Below, one piece after another: positions 1 through 4,779 of a stretch of 6,761 nucleotides of DNA. The position numbers and the translations under genes are program-made. The stretch is from CAZCSY01 sp964501505 (GTDB taxonomy: Bacteria > Omnitrophota > Gorgyraeia > Velamenicoccales > Velamenicoccaceae), in assembly GCA_964501505.1 (NCBI GenBank), contig CAZCSY010000080.1, positions 1-6,761 of the forward strand. Reading direction: 5' to 3'. The notes under the pieces were generated by a model. It had not been told where the DNA came from. It saw nothing but the letters and a program-made list of their open reading frames with translations, and searched no databases. Each line of letters starts with the position of its first letter. The stretch's first letter is position 1.

Positions 1-938
1 TGCAGCCCAACGACCGCATCGTGAAGATCGACGACACCGTCACCAGGAACTTCACGCTCAACGATGCGGTGAAGAAGCTGCGCGGCAAGCCGGGCACGCA
101 GGTCGAGTTGGTGGTGTGGCGCGAGAAAGAGGGGAATCTGCGGTCGTTCAAGATCAAGCGCGCGATGATACAGATCAAGGATATCAAGGAGGCGAAGATC
201 TTAGAGGAGGGCATCGCCTATCTCAAGCTCGTCGAGTTTCGGGAGAACACGCCGCGCGAGCTCGACCGGGTGTTGCGCGCGTTCAGGCAAGAGGGCATGA
301 CGAGCCTGATCATCGATCTGCGCAACAATCCCGGCGGTCTCCTGGAGAAGGCGATCGACGTGACAGAGCGTTTCCTGGGCAGGGACTCGGTCCTGGTCAC
401 GGTCCGGGGCCGGGACGCCGAGCATGGGGAGTCGTTCTCTTCGAGTTACGGCCGTCCGGACACGACCACGCCGCTGGTGCTTTTGATCAACGAGGGCAGC
501 GCCTCGGGCAGCGAGATCATGGCCGGCGCCCTGAAGGACTACAAGCGGGCCGTCCTCATCGGCACGAAGTCCTTCGGCAAAGGCTCCATCCAGACCGTCT
601 TTCCTCTCCGGGACGGCTCGGCCCTGAAGCTGACGACGAATTATTACCTGACGCCGTCAGGTGCGCAGATCCAGGAGAACGGCATCGTGCCGGATATCCT
701 CGTTACCGACAAGGTGCCCGAGCGGCAGCCGACCGTCTCCGACCACCTGGAGAAGATCTTCGAGAACGTCGAGCCCCCTAAAGTTGAGCCTCCTAAAGAG
801 GAAGGGAAGGAGCCGGCGCCGCAAGAGGCCGTGCCCCAGGTTGCTGTCGATCCTGTTTTGGCGCGGGCCGTTGATCTGCTCAAGAGCCTGAAGGTTTTTG
901 GGAATTGTGTCAGGGTTCCGGAAGGGTCGTCCTCTTAA
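1..938 (+). CDS. ctpA: S41 family C-terminal processing peptidase (CtpA/Prc type), 5' partial
   Basis: This is a serine protease of family S41, expected to act in the periplasm on C-termini of envelope proteins or on cell-wall hydrolase regulators. The gene enters from the left edge. The first full codon is at position 3, and the reading frame is open before the GTG at 21, which continues a PDZ domain (QPNDRIVKIDD) and is therefore not the start. Counting residues from that GTG, the PDZ remainder runs to about 47. The protease core follows, with the family motif DLRNNPGG (99-106), EGSASGSEI with probable nucleophile Ser162 (codon 504-506), and SFGKGSIQT with probable general base Lys187 (codon 579-581). 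The 25-residue Ser-Lys distance matches the family's Ser/Lys dyad. A Pro/Glu/Lys-rich linker (about 251-272) leads to a short helix, ARAVDLLKSLKVF. The signal peptide and N-terminal helices lie outside the window. The deacetylase gene follows after 7 bases, a pairing common in Gram-negative bacteria. Family assignment is secure; the physiological substrate is unknown. Confidence 0.95.
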   Translation, partial: QPNDRIVKIDDTVTRNFTLNDAVKKLRGKPGTQVELVVWREKEGNLRSFKIKRAMIQIKDIKEAKILEEGIAYLKLVEFRENTPRELDRVLRAFRQEGMTSLIIDLRNNPGGLLEKAIDVTERFLGRDSVLVTVRGRDAEHGESFSSSYGRPDTTTPLVLLINEGSASGSEIMAGALKDYKRAVLIGTKSFGKGSIQTVFPLRDGSALKLTTNYYLTPSGAQIQENGIVPDILVTDKVPERQPTVSDHLEKIFENVEPPKVEPPKEEGKEPAPQEAVPQVAVDPVLARAVDLLKSLKVFGNCVRVPEGSSS

Positions 939-945
939 AATATCG

Positions 946-1824
946 ATGAACGACTCCAAAAACGCCGTCATTCTTCTGTTATCCGTTATCGTCCTGATCC
1001 AGACCGCGGTCCTGCTCTATGTCTTTGGGCGCGCCGATCGCCGGCCGGTGCGTCCTGTCGTAAGGCGCGAGGCGCCGGCGCCCCTGCCGCCGGCCCCGGT
1101 CAAGGAGACACAGGAGCCCGTCGTTGAAAAAGAGGAGCCGGCCGTGCCCCTGCAGGGCAAGATTGTCCTCATCCTGGATGACTGGGGATATAACCTGCGT
1201 CACCGGCATTTTATCGTGGACAACGATTTCCACGTCACGCTCTCGATCTTGCCGTTCAAGCCTTATTCAGGCATCATCGCGAAGCTCGCCTACGACAAGG
1301 ATAAAGACGTTATCGTTCATCTGCCCATGGAGCCGCACGACAAGGAGAATTACGGTCTTGAAGAGAAGATGTTGTCGAGCGGGATGCGTCCCGGCGACGT
1401 CGTCAAGCTGCTCGACGAGGCCTTCGTCTCCGTGCCTTTTGCCAAAGGGATCAGCAATCACATGGGCTCCAAGGCCACCGAAGACGCGGCCCTGATGCGC
1501 GCGGTCATGACCTACCTGAAGAAGAGGAAGCTCTTTTTCGTGGACAGCCTCGTGACGCCGGAGAGCGTCTGTGCCGACGTGGCCCGGCGCGTGGGCATCT
1601 GTTTTACCCGGCGCGACGTCTTTATCGATAACGAGAACGACGCGGCCGCGATCCGGGCCCAGCTCGAAGTGCTGGCAGAGAAGGCCCGGGCCGACGGTTT
1701 TGCCGTCGGGATCGGTCACGACCGGTCGCTCACGATACGGGTCCTGGAAGAGGAGATCCCGAGGCTGGAGCGGGAAGGGTTCCGTTTTATCAATGTCAGC
1801 GAGGCCCTGCCGGAGAAGACGTGA
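946..1824 (+). CDS. Divergent polysaccharide deacetylase (YibQ/DUF610 family), membrane-anchored
   Basis: This is a protein of the divergent polysaccharide deacetylase family (Polysacc_deac_2, YibQ-like), a NodB-related fold whose natural substrate is poorly defined. With the ATG at 946 it has 292 residues: a hydrophobic signal-anchor at about 7-27, a Pro/Glu-rich periplasmic linker at about 30-70, and the catalytic fold at 72-290. Visible family motifs are ILDDWGYN (76-83), with the Asp pair expected to bind metal, VHLPMEP (124-130), GISNHMGS (168-175), FFVDS (197-201) and GIGHDR (255-260). The catalytic domain should face the periplasm. The start is uncertain. The ATG at 946 gives a clean anchor but has no Shine-Dalgarno at a normal distance. 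A TTG at 898 is in frame, overlaps the protease gene, and would add 16 residues including the basic stretch RKGRPLK. The gene shares four bases with tsaD, so the two are probably cotranscribed. Neighbouring S41 protease and YibQ-like genes are a recurrent envelope pair. Confidence 0.9.
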   Translation: MNDSKNAVILLLSVIVLIQTAVLLYVFGRADRRPVRPVVRREAPAPLPPAPVKETQEPVVEKEEPAVPLQGKIVLILDDWGYNLRHRHFIVDNDFHVTLSILPFKPYSGIIAKLAYDKDKDVIVHLPMEPHDKENYGLEEKMLSSGMRPGDVVKLLDEAFVSVPFAKGISNHMGSKATEDAALMRAVMTYLKKRKLFFVDSLVTPESVCADVARRVGICFTRRDVFIDNENDAAAIRAQLEVLAEKARADGFAVGIGHDRSLTIRVLEEEIPRLEREGFRFINVSEALPEKT

Positions 1825-2792
1825 CGAGGGTGCCGGTCGTCCTGGGGATCGAGAGTTCCTGTGATGAGACGTGCGCTGCCGTGGCCGCAGGCGCGCAGCA
1901 TATCAAGGCGCACGTGGTGGCCTCGAGCCTGGTCCATCACGCGGCGTACGGCGGCATCATCCCGGAGATCGCCTCGCGCGCGCACCTGGAGTCTATCGTA
2001 CCGGTCGTGGACGAGGCCCTCTGCCGGGCCCGGACGACTTCCCGGCGCCTGGATGCCATCGCCGTCACGCAAAACCCCGGACTCATCGGTTCTCTCCTGG
2101 TGGGCACGTCCTTCGCGCGGGCGTTGAGCCGGGCGTGGGGTTTGCCGCTCTTCGTCGTCGACCACATCCGGGCGCACCTGTACGCGGCCTTTATCGGGAA
2201 TCCTTTGAGATTTCCTTTCGTGGGGCTCGTCGTCTCCGGCGGGCACACGACGCTCCTCAAGGTCTCGGGGTTGGGCCGCGAGGCGGTTCTGGGCGCGACG
2301 CGCGACGACGCGGCCGGCGAGGCCTTTGACAAGGTCGCCAAGATTCTGGGGCTGGGGTATCCCGGGGGGCCGGCCGTCGAGCGCCTGGCCGTGCATGGCC
2401 GGCCGGCGGCGTTCCCTTTTCGTTGCGCCTGCGAGGGATTTGACTTCAGCTTTAGCGGCATCAAGACCGCGGTCCTTTATAAAGTCAGGGAGCTCGAAAG
2501 GGCGTACGGGACGCTCGCCGACGATACCGTTGCGGATCTGTGTGCTTCGTTTCAGGAGGCGGTGGTGAGCGACCTGGTCGCCAAGTCCGTTGAGGCGGCT
2601 CGCAGGCACGGGGCCGGGACACTTGCCGTGGGCGGCGGCGTCGCCTTCAACGGATGTCTGCGCCGCCGGCTCCGGGAGGCGGCGGACGCGGCAGGGCTGA
2701 ACCTTTATGTCGCCCCGCGGCCCTATTGTCTGGATAATGCCGCGATGGTGGCGAGTTTGGGGTGTCGGATGACAGGGAGGTCCCGATGTTGA
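1821..2792 (+). CDS. tsaD: tRNA N6-adenosine threonylcarbamoyltransferase TsaD
   Basis: TsaD transfers the threonylcarbamoyl group from threonylcarbamoyl-AMP to A37 of ANN-decoding tRNAs, working in the cytoplasm with TsaB and TsaE. The protein has 323 residues, slightly shorter than the usual 335-345, with the shortfall at the C-terminus. It has the ASKHA-type nucleotide and metal sites in order: GIESSCDET (9-17), YGGIIPEIASRAH (43-55), TQNPGLIGSLLVG (83-95), and DHIRAH with the metal-ligand histidines 115 and 119. These are followed by VSGGHTT (138-144), DDAAGEAFDKVAK (162-174), GYPGGP (179-184), FSFSGIKTA (209-217), GGGVAFN (271-277) and CLDNAAM with Asp305. I chose the GTG start at 1821 because GGAG at 1812-1815 precedes it by five bases and because the family motif begins at once. 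It overlaps the deacetylase stop (GTGA). The TGA at 2790-2792 lies inside the next gene. tsaD is essential in most bacteria. Neither tsaB nor tsaE is visible here. Confidence 0.97.
   Translation: MTRVPVVLGIESSCDETCAAVAAGAQHIKAHVVASSLVHHAAYGGIIPEIASRAHLESIVPVVDEALCRARTTSRRLDAIAVTQNPGLIGSLLVGTSFARALSRAWGLPLFVVDHIRAHLYAAFIGNPLRFPFVGLVVSGGHTTLLKVSGLGREAVLGATRDDAAGEAFDKVAKILGLGYPGGPAVERLAVHGRPAAFPFRCACEGFDFSFSGIKTAVLYKVRELERAYGTLADDTVADLCASFQEAVVSDLVAKSVEAARRHGAGTLAVGGGVAFNGCLRRRLREAADAAGLNLYVAPRPYCLDNAAMVASLGCRMTGRSRC
2775..2780 (+). promoter_or_regulatory. Ribosome binding site of the MgtC-like gene
   Basis: GGGAGG lies five bases before the ATG at 2786. It favours that start over an in-frame GTG at 2762, which has no comparable site and would place eight charged residues ahead of the conserved N-terminus. 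The site is inside the tsaD coding sequence, so the two genes are probably translationally coupled. Confidence 0.7.
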
Positions 2793-3256
2793 CGGACAAT
2801 GAGATGATCTTTCGGTTGACGGTTTCTTTTTTGTTGAGCGGCCTGATCGGCCTGGAGCGGGAGTGGCGCCGTCACGAGGCGGGCCTGAGGACGCACATCA
2901 TGGTGTGCCTGGGTTCGACCCTCATCATGTTGACATCGCTGCATGTTTTTGATATATATAAATCACAGGGTGTCGTCGATCCGACGCGCATCGCGGCGGG
3001 CGTGATCACCGGTATCGGTTTCTTGGGCGCCGGCACGATCCTGCGGGCGCAGGAACATATCCGCGGCCTGACGACCGCCTCGACATTATGGGTCGTGGCG
3101 GCCCTGGGGTTGAGCATCGGCTGCGGTTTTTTTAAAACGTCCATCTACGTAACGGGTTTGGTGTTGCTGGTTCTGTTGTTCTTGCGGGGTATCGATATCT
3201 GGATACTCAAAAAAGGAGTGATCGATGGCGATGAGAGACAGGAAGAGGGAGATTGA
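2786..3256 (+). CDS. MgtC/SapB family small inner-membrane protein
   Basis: This is an integral inner-membrane protein of the MgtC/SapB/YhiD family. Salmonella MgtC affects magnesium homeostasis and the F1Fo ATP synthase; most short environmental homologues have no assigned role. It has 156 residues with about five hydrophobic segments (roughly 7-22, 36-53, 68-84, 99-113 and 118-136). Family signatures are SGLIGLEREW (18-27), AGLRTHIMVCLGS (32-44), GVITGIGFLGAGTIL (72-86) and HIRGLTTASTLWVVAALG (91-108). The C-terminal ACT-like domain of full-length MgtC is absent; after the last membrane segment there is only a short charged tail. The start at 2786 is supported by GGGAGG and overlaps tsaD by seven bases. 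The 3' end overlaps the bactofilin gene by 32 bases. No magnesium-responsive leader is possible here, because the gene begins inside tsaD. A promoter-like sequence lies within its codons 49-58. Family call is firm, function open. Confidence 0.92.
   Translation: MLTDNEMIFRLTVSFLLSGLIGLEREWRRHEAGLRTHIMVCLGSTLIMLTSLHVFDIYKSQGVVDPTRIAAGVITGIGFLGAGTILRAQEHIRGLTTASTLWVVAALGLSIGCGFFKTSIYVTGLVLLVLLFLRGIDIWILKKGVIDGDERQEEGD
2930..2958 (+). promoter_or_regulatory. Candidate sigma70-type promoter inside the MgtC-like gene
   Basis: A perfect -35 hexamer TTGACA at 2930-2935 is followed after exactly 17 bases by TATATA at 2953-2958 (five of six matches to TATAAT), within the AT-rich run GATATATATAAATC at 2951-2964. 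Transcription would begin near 2965, about 260 bases before the bactofilin start. The patch is conspicuous in an otherwise GC-rich gene and uses the codon ATA. It could give the bactofilin, helix-turn-helix, lar and acs genes independent expression. The call rests on sequence match alone. Confidence 0.4.
3213..3218 (+). promoter_or_regulatory. Ribosome binding site of the bactofilin gene
   Basis: AAGGAG, six bases before the ATG at 3225, is one of the best Shine-Dalgarno matches in the window. It supports the ATG at 3225 over the second ATG at 3231. It lies within the coding sequence of the MgtC-like gene, so the bactofilin has its own strong translation signal despite the 32-base overlap. 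Confidence 0.75.
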
Positions 3257-3734
3257 CGACCGGGTGATCACCGTCGATTCCGCGATGCAGGGCAGCCTGA
3301 CGTTCAAGGATCCCGTCCATCTGCGGATCAACGGCAAGTTCGAGGGGACGCTCGAGGCGCAAGGGATCCTGGAGATCGGCGAAGAGGCGCAGGTCGAGGC
3401 GACGGTTACCGCCGAGGATATCATGATCCTGGGTAAGGTGCGCGGCGACATCATGGCCACGAAACGCATCGCGTTGCGTTCCCACGCCGTTCTCGAGGGC
3501 AATATCAAGACGCCCGCCCTGACGATCGAGGAGGGCGCGCTTTTTCAGGGGCGTTGCGCCATGCTCAGCGACGTCTTCGACACCGAGGGGTTGGCACGGT
3601 ATCTCGAGGTGGACATGTCCACCATCCTCGATTGGGCCAACAACGGAAAGATCCCCGCTTTCAAGGAGTCGAACCATTGGCGTTTTGAGCGCAAGAAGGT
3701 CGACGAGTGGGTTTCTTCGAACAAGGTGGCTTAA
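3225..3734 (+). CDS. Bactofilin domain fused to a C-terminal excisionase/MerR-like helix-turn-helix
   Basis: Bactofilins (DUF583) are beta-helical proteins that polymerise without nucleotide into filaments, often at the inner membrane, where they scaffold cell-wall enzymes or chromosome-segregation factors. This protein has 169 residues. After a charged leader (1-13), residues about 14-113 form a compact bactofilin core, with repeating strand-turn units such as VHLRINGKFEGTLEAQG (31-47), ILGKVRGDIMATKRI (68-82) and HAVLEGNIKTPALTIEEGALFQG (split here as 87-100 and 101-109). The core ends with the usual small-residue and Cys/Met close. Residues about 118-166 are a second domain resembling HTH_17: GLARYLEVDMSTILDWANN (122-140), GKIPAF (141-146) and the wing HWRFERKKVDEWV (151-163). 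That fold binds DNA in excisionases and BldC-type proteins. The two parts are in one frame, with no interruption. Most bactofilins end in a short disordered tail, so the fusion is unusual. The next gene carries the same type of helix-turn-helix. Domain calls are firm; DNA binding and polymerisation are inferred. Confidence 0.88.
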   Translation: MAMRDRKREIDDRVITVDSAMQGSLTFKDPVHLRINGKFEGTLEAQGILEIGEEAQVEATVTAEDIMILGKVRGDIMATKRIALRSHAVLEGNIKTPALTIEEGALFQGRCAMLSDVFDTEGLARYLEVDMSTILDWANNGKIPAFKESNHWRFERKKVDEWVSSNKVA

Positions 3735-3757
3735 GAGCCGCAGTCAAGGCGTGATCC

Positions 3758-4057
3758 ATGACGGGTAAACTGCTGGCGATCCGAGAGGTCGCCCAGTATT
3801 TGAATATTACGGAAAAGGAAGTCATCGAACTGGCCGAGAGGGGTGTCATCCCCGCGTACAAGGTCGGCGGGGTGTATCTGCGTTTCAAGAAAGAGCAGAT
3901 CGACGTCATCCGTCCCAAGATCAAACCCAATGCGTCCCTGGTCTCGATCCAGGGCACCTTCTCCGAACGCCTCCGGGATTTCGTCTACCATTACGATTTC
4001 TACCTCCTGTCCCTCGTCATCGTCGGTTTCCTCTTGTATTTCATCGTGACTCTATGA
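3758..4057 (+). CDS. Helix-turn-helix (HTH_17) protein with C-terminal membrane anchor
   Basis: This is a 99-residue protein with two recognisable parts. Residues about 5-52 form an excisionase/MerR-like winged helix-turn-helix: LLAIREVAQYLNITEKEVIE (5-24), RGVIPAYKVGG (28-38) and YLRFKKEQIDVI (40-51). After a linker (53-79), residues about 80-98 (from DFYLLSLVIVGF) form one hydrophobic segment that ends the protein, so it is predicted to be tail-anchored with the DNA-binding fold in the cytoplasm. The start is fixed upstream by an in-frame TGA at 3752-3754; the ribosome site is weak (AAGG at 3746-3749). The gene begins 23 bases after the bactofilin fusion and its last codons overlap larB (ATGA). 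Its helix-turn-helix shares about a dozen identical positions over some 40 residues with the one on the bactofilin, including IPA followed by an aromatic and Lys. I do not recognise a named gene. A membrane-bound regulator or a DNA-membrane tether are both possible. Confidence 0.85.
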   Translation: MTGKLLAIREVAQYLNITEKEVIELAERGVIPAYKVGGVYLRFKKEQIDVIRPKIKPNASLVSIQGTFSERLRDFVYHYDFYLLSLVIVGFLLYFIVTL

Positions 4058-4740
4058 AGCGTGCGTGTTACGTGGACCTGGGTTTTGCTTGTGTGGATAC
4101 CGACAGGCAAGGACGCCGGGGATTCCCCGAGGTCGTCTTCTGCCAGAAGAAGTCCCCGCGGCAGATCGTCATGATCGCGCGCGTCCTCTTGAAGGACAAA
4201 GAGACGCCCCTCTTGCTGACGCGCCTGTCGGTAGAGGTCTTTCGCCGGGTGCGCACGCGCCTCAAGGGGCTCACGTACAACCGCCGGGCGCAGTTGGCCT
4301 ACTGCCGCCGGCCTCGGCGCCTGAAGGATGCGGGGATCGTGGTCGTGACGGCGGGCACGAGCGACATCCCGGTCGCCGAAGAGGCGGTCGCGACGCTCGC
4401 GCTGATGGGTTTGGACGCGGTACAGCTCTATGATGTCGGCGTCGCCGGCGTGCACCGTGTGCTCGACAGGAAGGCCCTGCTTAAAAAGGCGCGCGTCCTC
4501 ATCGTCGCGGCGGGGATGGAGGGGGCGCTCGCGAGCCTGGTCAGCGGCCTCGTGGCCTGCCCGGTCATCGCGGTGCCCACGAGCTGCGGCTACGGCTCGA
4601 GCTTTGAGGGGCTGGCGGCGCTCCTGACGATGCTCAACAGCTGCTCGCCGGGCATCGCCGTCGTCAACATCGACAACGGCTTCGGTGCCGGCTACGTCGC
4701 CGGCTCCATCGTGCGCGCCAACAGGCAGATTCCCGGTTAG
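4054..4740 (+). CDS. larB: Pyridinium-3,5-biscarboxylic acid mononucleotide synthase LarB
   Basis: LarB is related to PurE. It carboxylates the pyridinium ring of nicotinic acid adenine dinucleotide and cleaves its phosphoanhydride, giving pyridinium-3,5-biscarboxylic acid mononucleotide, the first intermediate of the nickel-pincer nucleotide cofactor. The protein has 228 residues. The N-terminal part has the family signature GRRGFPEVVFCQKKSPRQI (20-38). The PurE-like domain shows VVTAGTSDIPVAEEA (97-111), YDVGVAGVHRVL (126-137), AAGMEGALASLVSGL (152-166), PVIAVPTSCGYGSSFEGL (170-187), MLNSCSPG (193-200) and NIDNGFGAG (205-213). Cys197 in NSC is the likely residue that attaches covalently to the substrate. 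An extra Cys178 sits where I would expect Val in many homologues. The ATG overlaps the previous stop (ATGA) with no clear Shine-Dalgarno, suggesting reinitiation. larC follows after 39 bases. larE, the sulfur transferase for the middle step, and larA-type enzymes are not in the window. Confidence 0.95.
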   Translation: MKRACYVDLGFACVDTDRQGRRGFPEVVFCQKKSPRQIVMIARVLLKDKETPLLLTRLSVEVFRRVRTRLKGLTYNRRAQLAYCRRPRRLKDAGIVVVTAGTSDIPVAEEAVATLALMGLDAVQLYDVGVAGVHRVLDRKALLKKARVLIVAAGMEGALASLVSGLVACPVIAVPTSCGYGSSFEGLAALLTMLNSCSPGIAVVNIDNGFGAGYVAGSIVRANRQIPG

Positions 4741-4779
4741 CCTCCAAATGTTTCCTGGCTGTTCGGGGCAGCGTAAGTT

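Noticed and set aside
116..781. Second + strand open frame of 221 codons inside the protease gene
   Set aside because: Its translation is a run of Arg, Gly, Ala and Pro typical of a shifted frame in GC-rich DNA, while the other frame carries all S41 motifs.
2368..2404. Two copies of the palindrome GGCCGGCC, 21 bases apart, able to pair as a stem
   Set aside because: They lie in the middle of tsaD within conserved coding sequence (GGPAVERLAVHGRPAA), have no following T-tract, and are explained by Gly/Pro/Ala/Arg codons in GC-rich DNA.
1716..2609. Long antisense open frame of 297 codons opposite tsaD
   Set aside because: It lies entirely against clear TsaD and deacetylase coding sequence, shows arginine/proline-rich low-complexity composition, and has no recognisable motif. 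Long antisense frames are expected in GC-rich genes.
2762..2785. GTG at 2762 as the start of the MgtC-like gene
   Set aside because: It has no ribosome site and adds eight residues unlike the family N-terminus. The ATG at 2786 has GGGAGG at five bases.
3125..3136. T7A4 run in the MgtC-like gene as a possible programmed -1 frameshift site
   Set aside because: A -1 slip on TTT TTT would meet a TAA at 3133-3135 at once, giving only a truncated membrane protein, and the zero frame continues with family sequence.
4741..4779. larB-larC gap as a possible riboswitch or terminator
   Set aside because: At 39 bases it is too short for a known nickel or corrinoid riboswitch, and I see no strong hairpin with a T-tract.
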